This document shows, in pieces, positions 44,872-54,049 of a stretch of 64,000 bases of DNA (positions are counted from its first letter, which is position 1; each line of letters begins with the position of its first letter). The stretch is from assembly GCA_036924285.1 (NCBI GenBank), contig JAYKYS010000012.1, positions 14,942,001 through 15,006,000 on the forward strand, in the 5' to 3' direction. Origin of the DNA: Asterella californica. Taxonomy: Eukaryota > Streptophyta > Marchantiopsida > Marchantiales > Aytoniaceae. Under the pieces are notes generated by a model, which worked only from the letters and a program-made list of their open reading frames with translations, made no database searches and was not told the origin of the DNA. The position numbers and the translations under genes are program-made.

Positions 44872-46241
44872 TGTCGCGCTACTTGGCGGCTACATGCTTG
44901 ACTTCTACTCCGACGCTTAGGTTTAGTAGTTCTAGAAGTTAGCTCATATTACTTCTAGTCCTTTATATATATGTTTGACACCTTTGCATACGGTGTTAAT
45001 ACTATTTTGAGTCCTAGTAGGCTGATAGTATGCTAGTTCTCTTGTTCAAGCATTTGTGCGCTTGGGCAAGTGACTTCTTACTTGTCTATGACGTTCAATG
45101 CACATAACTTAGGGTTTCCATGCTGATAGGGGTTTGAGCTCATGGGTTGTACTTACTTGTCGCCCATGCACGCTTTCTAGCTGATTTAAGTTATTTTTTG
45201 GGCCTGCGTGTCGTTTTAGGTAGTTTAAGTTTTACGCTGGCACTCTAGGGAGCTTGACGTGGTAGCCTATGAGTAAAACTAAGTTGCCACGTGGTTTAGG
45301 GTACTAAAGGACAACCAAGTGGAGCTATGAACTCCCATTGGTCTGTTTTTGTCTTTTGTAAACTCTAAATTTAGAAACAGAGCTCTAGAGTGGAGTTCGA
45401 GCATTTGGTGAGGGATCTTCGAAATCTGAGAGCACAGAGAGAGAGGGCTCGTCATGCCAAGCACTTCCAGTGAAAATTTCGATCGATTTGAGTCAATAAA
45501 GACGGAGTTATGAGCAATTGAAGTTCGGATTGTGCCAAAACTGAATCACTTTGTTGGATTTAGGGTTTTCAGTGTCACTCGCAGCAGATTTGAGGAAATT
45601 GCTTCAAAACTTCGAGGTTGTGTTCTGTGCCAGCAGGGCTACGATTTCACAAAAAGTTTCATATCGATTGAGTGACTGAGTAATTCAGGGTGGCCGCTGA
45701 AGCAGAGGGGGTCTGAAAAGCTCTTAATCTAGAGCAGCGACTTCAGGGAGGGAGATCTGGAGTTCTACAAACAATCAGGAGTCCCAACTTCACAGGAGTG
45801 TTCAGGAAGCTGTGAACTGCAAATCCTGTAAGAAACTTCGAAATTGATCAAGCCAAACTCCTGTTATAGGTTGAAATAGCCGTCTAGGTACCAGAAATTG
45901 CCATAGTTTTCTTGCTCAAAACTTTTCTGTTCATATCTCCGTGTCAGAATTTGATCTCAGGCTGAAATTTCGTCTGTGAGTTCAGTAGTACCTCATTTGC
46001 ATGTAGGGGAAGTTTAGAGGTCTAAACCTTCATAGTTTTCCTCTCCGTGAGTGTCAAAGTTCACCGCCGGATCTTATTACTGCCAGCTAGACCTGAATTT
46101 CGCCTTCTGGGTACATTACTAGATCTTACACTTCTGTGTGAGTGTTTATAGCCCTGTTGTAACCTGAAAGCCAACCTCTTGAGTGAACAACCACAGCCAG
46201 AAGCCCGGCGCTTTCCTAAGTAGACGGATTACACTCCGACA
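44872..46241 (+). repeat. 5' LTR of element C
   Basis: TGTCGCGCTACTTGG ... CTCCGACA, 1370 bases, collinear with 61972-63341. A TATA-like TTTATATATATG occurs at 44962-44973. Apparent short ORFs inside are duplicated in the other LTR and not coding. Confidence 0.92.
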
Positions 46242-46251
46242 TACTCTCTTT

Positions 46252-46269
46252 TGGTGAACTCGACGTGAA
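46252..46269 (+). other. Primer-binding site of element C
   Basis: TGGTGAACTCGACGTGAA, ten bases after the LTR; identical to the family-B site at 15739-15756. tRNA not identified. Confidence 0.65.
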
Positions 46270-46316
46270 ACACCTAGGGTGGGAGTTTTCTTGAGAGTGT
46301 TACAGGATCAGATATC

Positions 46317-47339
46317 ATGGCCAACCAAGGATCATCAAGTGGAGGTGCTGCTGCTTCTCAGCAACCTGTTCAGCTTGATGCTGCTACGATGAAGATGTTC
46401 CAAGCTTTTTCCATGTTCATGCAGCAGCAGCAGAGCACAGAGAGGAAGGAGGTATTAGCAACCAAGGCATTGCAATCTGTGGTGCATCAGATGGACCAGT
46501 CAAGGGGACAGATATTTCCAAGTACGTGCGATACTATGCTAGGGAGATGGAGGTAAACAAGGTACCTGAGAAGGAGATGGTGGAGAACTTTGAACTTGCT
46601 GTTGTGCCTGAGATTCGTGGGCGTGTGAAGGAGCTCAAGCAGCAGCAAGGACAGAGTTGGGAGAGCTTTATGCGCGCTTTGAAGGAGGAGTACTACATTG
46701 AAGATTCAGAGAGGGTGACCAAGAGAACGTTCTTGGAGTGGGTGGTTAAGCCCAACAAAGGTTTGTCTGTAAATGAGTTGTTAAGGGAATTTGATCGTCA
46801 GTATGCTCAGCTTTCTAGGACAGAAAAGCTTACATTAGAGGTGGAGAAGACCGAGCTTTTCCTACAAGCAGCGGACGTGACTATTCAGGAGAAGCTTGAG
46901 CTGTTGCTGGAAGACAAGAGTGAGGAGAGAGGATTGAAGACTGACTGGAAGGAGGTTGAAAAGGCTGTCTCTTTGTTGACCAAGAGACAGAGAAGAAGGG
47001 ATAAGGTGGTGGTAAGTGAAGCAGCACCTTTGATAATTCCTGTCAAGCAGTTGCCTACTAAACCCGCTTTGGTAATTGCTAGAGAGGAAGACTCACCGCT
47101 TGATGAGTTGATTAAGGGTGTGAAGGAGCTTAAGCTTAAGCTCACTAGGTTAGAAGAGAAGGAGCAGAATGTACAGCCTGCTATGCAGAGACCTCAGATG
47201 AGAGAAGGCTTTGTTCATCGTTGTATATGGTGTGATAGCCTAGACCATGTAAGAAGAGATTGTGGGGAGTTTTCAGATGCATTGAGGAAGGATCTGATCT
47301 TCTTCAAAGATGGTAAGATCCATCTGAGAGAGACTGGGA
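46317..47339 (+). pseudogene. gag: Element C gag, N-terminal part
   Basis: ATG 46317 opens a Gly/Ala/Gln-rich start and QLDAATMKMFQAFSMFM. A one-base loss near 46500 (just after QMDQ) shifts the frame; in the next frame the capsid core runs DISKYVRYYAREMEVNKVPE, FMRALKEEYY, KRTFLEWVVKP, LLREFDRQYAQLSRTEKLTL, then the LTRLEEKE segment and a CCHC knuckle CIWCDSLDHVRRDC (C-X2-C-X4-H-X4-C). At codon boundary 47339/47340 the nested element interrupts; the frame resumes without loss at 57112. Confidence 0.88.
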
Positions 47340-47849
47340 TGTCGTGCGCATACACATCGCTACACAACATACATCGCTGTCAGAGAAACACCACACATAC
47401 ACATAACACATGGACGATGTCATACACATACACAAGTGTACCACAATAATCTGAATACAGAGATTACCATCTCCAACACCACAACAAGGATTACTCACAA
47501 ACGGTCAAGCCAAACCCACTCTAAACGCGAAGAGAATCCAGGTTACACTCAACTAGACTATCCACCATAGCCTGGAGCTTGAAGGCTCAACTCAAAGAAC
47601 TAAGGCCTCCAAGCCCTACCTGCGAAGTTTACCCCTAGTGGACTCTCCTCCCAACTCGTCCTAACGGCACTAACGGCCTTACCGGGATGCGCCACTTCGC
47701 ACTCGGTCAACCTAGCCGAGGTGCCCAAACTGACGTGACAGCTGTCGTGCGCATACACATCGCTACACAACATACATCGCTGTCAGAGAAACACCACACA
47801 TACACATAACACATGGATGATGTCATACACATACACAAGTGTACCACAA
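47340..47849 (-). repeat. 3' LTR (X-GC-Y-X) of the methyltransferase element
   Basis: On the minus strand: X (107 bases, 47849-47743, starting TTGTGGTACAC), GC, Y (294 bases, 47740-47447, starting TGTCACGTCAG), and X again (47446-47340, ending GCGCACGACA). X is rich in GTGTATG. The segment follows a polypurine tract and borders the GGGA target site. The other end of the element has only Y. Confidence 0.8.
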
Positions 47850-47850
47850 T

Positions 47851-47862
47851 CGCCCCCCTAAC
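47851..47862 (-). other. Polypurine tract of the methyltransferase element
   Basis: On the minus strand GTTAGGGGGGCG directly precedes the first X segment. The fragment at 27487-28127 has a similar G-rich tract in the same place (near 27510). Confidence 0.65.
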
Positions 47863-48021
47863 TGGCGGTTAGGTCCCTCTAACTCCAGATAGCTCCATAT
47901 CCCAACTACGTGATACACACCTTCATGGGTGCAAGGATCAGGAGGCCGGGTGCTACATTGCCCCATCGTTAGTCGCCTGTCTGCAATCCATACCACGCAA
48001 AGATCTAATCGACTATCTCCG
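47863..48021 (-). other. Short 3' non-coding region of the methyltransferase element
   Basis: About 160 bases between the integrase/PHD stop and the polypurine tract; also conserved in the fragment at 27520-27700. Confidence 0.5.
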
Positions 48022-49527
48022 CTATATACATCGAGGACAAACCCACCGTCCAGTAGGAACTACACTGAGAGGTGGAGTCAAACATGACATGTGCCAACCT
48101 CTCGAACAACCATCACACACCAACATACGGGCTGCTCCACCAGCAGACCCACACAACATACACCTCAAGCCCGCGCGTACAACTGCTAAGCTTGGGTCAA
48201 CGGTACCATCAATGTTGGGAAGATGACATGGCGCGCAATTACGCACATGGTCCTTCCACACAACACCATCACGGCCCTCTAACATGAGTACTCCAGAAGG
48301 TAACACCTCACGCACTCGTAAAATAGTGCGCCCTGCGGTCACGTCCAACGTCGTCGGTGCAGTCTGCTGTAGATAGATATAATCGCCAAGATGAAACCTG
48401 CGAATCGACGGCCGATAACCTCCTCCTCGGATAGTCGCATACCGCAACGTGTCTCTATGCTGGGCAATCGCTAGGTTCTCAAAAGCCATAGGCATAACTC
48501 TCCGAAATGTCTCTGCTCGTTGAGAACATGCTCTCACCCACATATCCGGGTCATCAAGGTCCAGCACCTCAGTAGAATCACGACGAATGGCCGAAGGTAG
48601 ATCTGGATCTCGGCCATACAATAAGAAATACGGTGAGAAGGAAGCCAAAGATGCTTGTCGGCTAAAACGGTAGCCCATAGCCAACCATGGTAACTGCACA
48701 TCCCAGTCTCCCAAGTGGCCCTTCTGCAAGCCATACTTGCGCAATCCTCTCTTCACCGTCTGAACTACCCTCTCCGCCAAACCATCCGCCTCAGGATGAT
48801 CTCGAGATGTAGTTCGATGATCAATCAGCGCCTGATCACACAAGGCCTGAAACTCACCAAGGAACTCTGTACCTTGGTCTGTCAGCACTTCAGCTGGTGC
48901 TCCGAAACGACTCAGCACTCGATCTAAGAACGCGTACGCCGTCCCTTCACTCGCCTTGTCTGGTAATGCCACCAACTCAATCCACTTGGAGAAGTGCTCC
49001 ACCATCACCAACACATACCGGTGGTGACGTACGGTCAACGGTAAGGGTCCCGCAAAATCCAAACTCCAACGGTAACCCAACCCCATAATCGATAAGGGGT
49101 GTAACTGTGGAGTAGGAGCATTAAACGATGCTCGTACTCGATCACAAACCACACATCGTGCGACAAACCGTTGCACATCGATGTGCATACCACGCCACCA
49201 ATATTGTCCTTGGAGTAAGCTATGCGTACGCTTCACTCCAAAATGTCCCAACTCCTCATGGGCATGTCGTACTAACTGTGCCCTCTGGGATGGATGTGGC
49301 ACTATCCGTACTCTCCCATCACCCCACACTCGAAGTACATGTCGTCCTTCTCGTCGAAATCTCTTTGCTCGTTGAAGGACACGATCTCGCTCCTTGGCAC
49401 TTACTGTGCCTACTACCACACCAGTACGTAGATACTCCATCACGGTCACATCATCATGGATATCTCGCTGGTGAAATGACTCTCTCTGAAACACCATCTC
49501 CACCCTCATGATCTGGAGACTCATCAT
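48022..49527 (-). CDS. pol: Integrase with C-terminal PHD finger
   Basis: 501 aa from ATG 49527 (the frame overlaps the RT ORF by 74 bases). The HHCC zinc domain is at ~H90/H95 and C125/C128; the DDE core is D157 (WSLDFAG), D217 (LTDQGTEF) and E252 (EADGLAER). After a C-terminal basic/SH3-like region (HLGDYIYLQQ, VLMLEGRDGVVWKDHVR), residues ~456-501 form a complete PHD finger: CMLC, MLVCDGC, GWHMSC, GRWVCPRC (Cys4-His-Cys3 pattern). Many plant Ty3 elements carry a chromodomain here to direct integration; a PHD finger could read histone H3 tails in the same way (inference). All catalytic residues are present. Confidence 0.92.
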   Translation of the reverse strand: MMSLQIMRVEMVFQRESFHQRDIHDDVTVMEYLRTGVVVGTVSAKERDRVLQRAKRFRREGRHVLRVWGDGRVRIVPHPSQRAQLVRHAHEELGHFGVKRTHSLLQGQYWWRGMHIDVQRFVARCVVCDRVRASFNAPTPQLHPLSIMGLGYRWSLDFAGPLPLTVRHHRYVLVMVEHFSKWIELVALPDKASEGTAYAFLDRVLSRFGAPAEVLTDQGTEFLGEFQALCDQALIDHRTTSRDHPEADGLAERVVQTVKRGLRKYGLQKGHLGDWDVQLPWLAMGYRFSRQASLASFSPYFLLYGRDPDLPSAIRRDSTEVLDLDDPDMWVRACSQRAETFRRVMPMAFENLAIAQHRDTLRYATIRGGGYRPSIRRFHLGDYIYLQQTAPTTLDVTAGRTILRVREVLPSGVLMLEGRDGVVWKDHVRNCAPCHLPNIDGTVDPSLAVVRAGLRCMLCGSAGGAARMLVCDGCSRGWHMSCLTPPLSVVPTGRWVCPRCI

Positions 49528-51160
49528 TTACTCTCTGACCAGAGAAAGATACGACTTGGCCCTCCATACTAGAGTTCATGGCCAACACACAAAGAAAGGC
49601 AGATGCATGCCACCCTGGCACTATCTCCTCATCAACCTCGTCATGCCAGCGAGCCCCAGTCTGATCCTGCTGACTCGTGCACGGGTTGCGACTCAACCCG
49701 TCGGCATCTAGGTTTGCAACTCCAGGTCTATGTACTACCTGGAAGTCATACTCCTGTAAGATCAGAGCCCATCGTGCAAGCTTCCCTGTAAGCTTGTCGG
49801 ACTCCATCAACCACTTGAGCAGCTGGTGATCAGTGATGAGAGTAAAGGGGTTCCCAAACAGATAACATCGAAAGTGTGCAACAGCCCACACTGCCGCCAA
49901 ACACTCTCCCTCATACGAACTATACCTCGCCTCCGCTGAATTGTTGGAGCGACTGGCATACGCCACCACGAACTCCTTTTTCTCATCATCATGCTGAGTC
50001 AGCACTGCTCCAAGTCCTAACATACTCCAATCGGTGTGCAGTTGGAAAGGACGCCCCCTAACGGCTCTCCTCAAGATGGGAGCAGATGTCAACCTATCCT
50101 TGAGCTCTACAAAAGCTCGCTCCTGCTCATCTCCCCACTGCCACTCCTGGTCCACCTTCATCAGCTTGGTCAACGGCTTCGCAATTGCACTAAACCCTTT
50201 CACGTATCGACGATAGAAGTTCGCCAAACCAACAAATGCTCGAACTCGACTCACATCTGTGGGGCGTGAGATACGTGCAATAGCCTCAACCTTCGTCTGT
50301 TGAACACCCAATCCACCTGGATAGATGGTGTGGCCCAGATACTCTACCAACTCCTGGAAGAACTTACACTTCCCAGGGTGTAACTTCAACCCATGAGCTC
50401 TCAACCGCTCAAACACATCCCGTAAGTGTCTCTCGTGCTCCTCCACTGTAGCACTATAGACTAAGATGTCGTCAATATAACATCTGACAAAATCCAATCC
50501 TGCTAGGATTCTGTCCATCACCCTTTGGAACTCAGCAGGGGCGTTCTTCAACCCAAATGGTAAGAACCGCCACTGATACAAACAATCCTTGCCGTGAGAG
50601 TCAATTCCCCAAAATGCTGTCTTGGACTTATCTTCTTCTCTCACTGGCAACTGATGATACCCTGCTCGAAGATCCAAAGTACTGAAGACCTTCACATGCC
50701 CCACTGCATCAAAGATCTCCTCAGGTGTCGGCATGGCATACTTATCGGACTTCGTCTGCCGATTGATAGGACGGTAGTCTCCACACATCCGCCTATCCGT
50801 GTAGTTGCCATACATATCCTTCTTGGCTGACATAACTGTGGCAGATGCATACTCTCCATGCGACATCTCCACCAACCCAGCCTCCAACAAGTCTTGAGTC
50901 CGACTCTGGATCAAGGCTCTCTCCATGTCACTGTACCTGTAAGGACGTCGAAAGATTGGCGTGTCATTAGCCAAGTCGATCCGTATACCAGGTCCCTTCA
51001 AGGTACCCAAATCCTTCATACTGAAGGCAAAACAATTCCTGTAGCTCTTCAGGAATCTTTGGACTCTTCGTCTCTCCTCTCCTATAAGCTTGGGTCCGAT
51101 CTCCGGCTCCCAAGTATCCTCTGTCACCATGCTAGAGGTAGAAGACGAAGTCGTTGACTG
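49454..51160 (-). CDS. pol: Reverse transcriptase and RNase H
   Basis: ATG 51130 begins 558 codons; the frame is open back to the TAG at 51161-51163. RT fingers/palm: RRMCGDYRPINRQT, FSTLDLRAGYHQL (catalytic Asp ~153), FLPFGLKNAPAEFQRVM, YIDDILVYS (~218-226), EYLGHTI, then RAFVGLANFYRRYV. RNase H: LHTDWSMLGLGAVL, SYEGECLA, LITDHQLL, VANLDADGLSRNP with the acidic set intact. It is a standard Ty3/gypsy RT, of a different lineage from elements B and C. The C-terminal ~25 residues overlap the integrase ORF in another frame. Confidence 0.93.
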   Translation of the reverse strand, partial: QSTTSSSTSSMVTEDTWEPEIGPKLIGEERRRVQRFLKSYRNCFAFSMKDLGTLKGPGIRIDLANDTPIFRRPYRYSDMERALIQSRTQDLLEAGLVEMSHGEYASATVMSAKKDMYGNYTDRRMCGDYRPINRQTKSDKYAMPTPEEIFDAVGHVKVFSTLDLRAGYHQLPVREEDKSKTAFWGIDSHGKDCLYQWRFLPFGLKNAPAEFQRVMDRILAGLDFVRCYIDDILVYSATVEEHERHLRDVFERLRAHGLKLHPGKCKFFQELVEYLGHTIYPGGLGVQQTKVEAIARISRPTDVSRVRAFVGLANFYRRYVKGFSAIAKPLTKLMKVDQEWQWGDEQERAFVELKDRLTSAPILRRAVRGRPFQLHTDWSMLGLGAVLTQHDDEKKEFVVAYASRSNNSAEARYSSYEGECLAAVWAVAHFRCYLFGNPFTLITDHQLLKWLMESDKLTGKLARWALILQEYDFQVVHRPGVANLDADGLSRNPCTSQQDQTGARWHDEVDEEIVPGWHASAFLCVLAMNSSMEGQVVSFSGQRVNDESPDHEGGDGVSERVISPARYP

Positions 51161-52129
51161 CTATCTTGCAGCCTCTGGAGCAGTTTCCTTCTGCTCACCA
51201 CCAACAACCTCCACCGCTACTGTGTGTAAAACTTCTGCAGTTCTAGCTGCAAACTCCACACTCTCTCTTATGACATCCCATGATGTCCAAGGATGACGAA
51301 CTCCACGTGCCTCGCCCCCAGCCTTTGCCTCCACCGACCCGGTAGGCAAAGAGCTCAAGAGTGCTCGAGCAGTAACACCCGTCGATCGCATCCGACGCTG
51401 TTCAGCCAATCCAAGACTAACAATCCATGTCAAGCAATTCAAGTCCATTGCTTGACCCAATACTTGACGACGTGCAGCCTCCGACACCGAAGCTACTGCC
51501 GTCGTACCCGTAGTGAAACCCATCGCTCGCTCTCTCTCATCGGCATTGGGCTCCACCAACTGCCGTAATTGAGCATCCCACACAAGCCCAGGTCCTCCAT
51601 CTCTGTAAGCATGTGACGCTGGAAAGCTTACCAATGTGGGTAACGCTACCATGGACCGTCCCACTAGGTTCACCACTGCCATGGGTGACCTATCGACGAC
51701 TCTCACTACTTGAGATCGTCGTCCTGCATCCAAGATGCTATCAACAGTGAGATGTGCTGGTCGTCTCACTCCATCGTGTGCTCGCTTAAGCACCTCTCTC
51801 GGTAACAAGTTCGTCCACCACAACCGTGGACGATGTGCACGAGATCCTACTCTCGCTGCATCTAACAACACTGCTGGTCCAATCCAAGACCGCACTTGGT
51901 GCACACTCGCCATCATCTGTGTACGAGCATCACCCAACAAAGGAACGTTCTCCAAGATGTACGCTGGAGAATCCATCTGATGCATCTGGAGATGTCGTAA
52001 GATCCGTAACATCTCCCAGAACATCCTAGATCGCGGGTCATGTAAACCCTGACCTCTCCCTACACGCGTGTGACCTTGACATGGCCATCCGGCTATCACC
52101 AAGTGAATGGTGCCCACAAACGTAAGATC
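51161..52129 (-). CDS. DNMT3-like cytosine-C5 methyltransferase, catalytic half
   Basis: Same frame as the ORFs on both sides, bounded by TAG 52130-52132 and TAG 51161-51163. Motif IV: LVIAGWPCQG with the catalytic Cys at 52079-52081. Then DPRSRMFWEMLRIL, motif VI ILENVP, motif VIII-like DAARVGSRAHRPRLWW, and the C-terminal motif IX/X region ERAMGFTTG ... ARRQVLGQAMDLN. These match DNMT3/DRM enzymes, which set DNA methylation de novo. The target-recognition part between motifs VIII and IX is about 90 residues. An Ala/Glu-rich linker leads to RT. The S-adenosylmethionine-binding motif I is in the preceding piece, across one stop codon. Confidence 0.9.
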   Translation of the reverse strand, partial: DLTFVGTIHLVIAGWPCQGHTRVGRGQGLHDPRSRMFWEMLRILRHLQMHQMDSPAYILENVPLLGDARTQMMASVHQVRSWIGPAVLLDAARVGSRAHRPRLWWTNLLPREVLKRAHDGVRRPAHLTVDSILDAGRRSQVVRVVDRSPMAVVNLVGRSMVALPTLVSFPASHAYRDGGPGLVWDAQLRQLVEPNADERERAMGFTTGTTAVASVSEAARRQVLGQAMDLNCLTWIVSLGLAEQRRMRSTGVTARALLSSLPTGSVEAKAGGEARGVRHPWTSWDVIRESVEFAARTAEVLHTVAVEVVGGEQKETAPEAAR

Positions 52130-54049
52130 CTACGCCCCCAGCAGCGAAATATCCGACGGTAATGCTTGTTGGTATCCTCTAACAGCTGATATGGGCAACA
52201 ACTCAGGATATCTCAGCACCAAACGTGCCACATGTCGCAATGAGATGCGTCTCGTAATCTCATCTCTCTCCACATACAAGTATCGCTGTACTTGTATACC
52301 TGCCTGCAATACCGCAGCCAAACCTGTGCTGATCCCTCCAAACAGCTCCAGCACACATACACCTTCCTCTGGATACTGCCACACAATGGGAGTCGTATCC
52401 AACGGTGATAAGGTCACAGGGTCAGTAGCAGGAACAACCCTTTGTTCCTCTACTGGTGATACAAAAGCTTCACTCCAAGCCTGCTGCACCAACTGATCAG
52501 CATACTGCTGCAACTCTCCACTCGAACTCCAAAGTGGCACATCCAAGGCAGATGGTATTAACGTAGACATGCTAGGCATGTCCTCCACCTCCTCATAGAT
52601 CGGAGTATCCTCCGCATGGACATTACCCTCCAACAACTCGTCCGGCCAAGTGATGATCGAACTGAACCCTGCAACGGATGTCATCGTTCCTGGTGTAGGC
52701 TCCGTCGTCCCAACTCTAGCACTGAACCGCACTGGTAAGCGGCTCACTCGTCCCTCACCGGACTGCCAACCTGGTCTGTAAGATGCTGTCTCTGCCCAAT
52801 AGTCAATCACGAACCCCATAGGGTACAACACAGCACCTCCCACCAATACATCATAAGACTCTGCGGCTGTAACAATGGCCTTGGCCTTCACCATAGAGCC
52901 ATCCGTGGGGTGATCTGGCCGAACTCTCACCGTCAACATCTCCCGTGTCATGTGTAGAGCCGTACCTCCTGATCCCCCTAGAGATGTCTGCAACTGGAAT
53001 GGACATCTCTCTATCTCGGACTTCTTCAGACCCAAACCAATACACGCCGCCTTTCCCAACATTAACGGTTGGGCTCCAGAGTCTAACAAGACCTTCTGGG
53101 GTCGATACACTTTCCCTGAAGGTGCCACCAAACAGAAGATACCACTTCTGTTGTCCAACAACACCACACCTGGTGCCAAACTAGCACGGTCAATCGCCGG
53201 CCTAGCTGGTAACTCATCTAACCTAGCAGCCGCCGCTTGCCAAGTACCACTGGTAGCTGTCCTGATCCTCGACTCCATGGACACGTCTACCGCCTCTCGC
53301 TGAACTACTTCAGCACTAGAGGTAACTACATCCTCGCTCTCACTGAGCGTGGCCGCCAACTGGAACACTGGAGCCAAGTTGACTCCCAATGCCCTCATAT
53401 CCGTGGCTGAGAATAGTGGGGCTCGCAAAACTGCTGTAGCCGCCCCCAACATCGGGTTCGACGTCGCATCCACAGACGTCGAAGGTGGACTCACATCACA
53501 CCCACTCCTGGATGTCGATGCCTCCAACTCTACTGCACCATCGGTAGGTTGTTTAAGAACCATAGATGTGGTCCTCAACGCCTCCGATAACGTGAACGAT
53601 TGGGGAAGCCTGGCTTGTCTACCAGCCTCCCCGCGTTGTGGATCCAACTCCACTGACGCACCTCGTGGCTCAGAGGCACGCACTGCACCTCTAGTCACTG
53701 CTGCAGATGCCTCAATCTGCGCCACACCAGCCATGAAGTCGAAGTCACCTCCTTCTCCTCCATAAGACGTGGAAGCCTCTGTTCCACCTGATCTCCGCTG
53801 AGCCATAGCCATACTAGCTATCTTCTGCTCCAACTGCTCAATCCGAGCAGCCATACCTGCTTCCGACGTTGTAGCAGGCGGTGGACCGACCGGTCCTCTC
53901 CCAGGTGCTGGACCTCTACCTCCAGCTCGACCACCACGGCCTCCCTGAGCTCCTCCGCCTCGTCCACGATCAGCCTTCCCTTGCCGCAACTCGGGATGGA
54001 GATCAAAACAACGGTCACTACTGTGACCAGGTCGTCCGCAATGCTCACA
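52130..54049 (-). CDS. Nucleocapsid knuckle, protease and methyltransferase motif I
   Basis: In frame with gag, starting right after its TAA (54050-54052). The first residues are a CCHC knuckle, CEHCGRPGHSSDRC, then an RG/GP-rich basic region, a helix (ARIEQLEQKIASM) and a long Ser/Ala-rich linker. The retropepsin has its active site at VLLDSGAQP (Asp about 303 residues after the 53989 codon) and a VLVGGAVLYPMGF segment. The C-terminus holds methyltransferase motif I, VLELFGGISTGLAAVL (52307-52354), GIQVQRYLYVERDE (motif II) and LPSDIS (motif III region) before the TAG at 52130. No ATG lies near the start, so expression requires stop readthrough or an originally fused ORF. Confidence 0.88.
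   Translation of the reverse strand, partial: CEHCGRPGHSSDRCFDLHPELRQGKADRGRGGGAQGGRGGRAGGRGPAPGRGPVGPPPATTSEAGMAARIEQLEQKIASMAMAQRRSGGTEASTSYGGEGGDFDFMAGVAQIEASAAVTRGAVRASEPRGASVELDPQRGEAGRQARLPQSFTLSEALRTTSMVLKQPTDGAVELEASTSRSGCDVSPPSTSVDATSNPMLGAATAVLRAPLFSATDMRALGVNLAPVFQLAATLSESEDVVTSSAEVVQREAVDVSMESRIRTATSGTWQAAAARLDELPARPAIDRASLAPGVVLLDNRSGIFCLVAPSGKVYRPQKVLLDSGAQPLMLGKAACIGLGLKKSEIERCPFQLQTSLGGSGGTALHMTREMLTVRVRPDHPTDGSMVKAKAIVTAAESYDVLVGGAVLYPMGFVIDYWAETASYRPGWQSGEGRVSRLPVRFSARVGTTEPTPGTMTSVAGFSSIITWPDELLEGNVHAEDTPIYEEVEDMPSMSTLIPSALDVPLWSSSGELQQYADQLVQQAWSEAFVSPVEEQRVVPATDPVTLSPLDTTPIVWQYPEEGVCVLELFGGISTGLAAVLQAGIQVQRYLYVERDEITRRISLRHVARLVLRYPELLPISAVRGYQQALPSDISLLGA

Noticed and set aside
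53349..53765. Plus-strand ORF of 138 codons opposite the protease region
   Set aside because: It is the shadow of the minus-strand polyprotein in GC-rich, repetitive codons; no domain and no start context.
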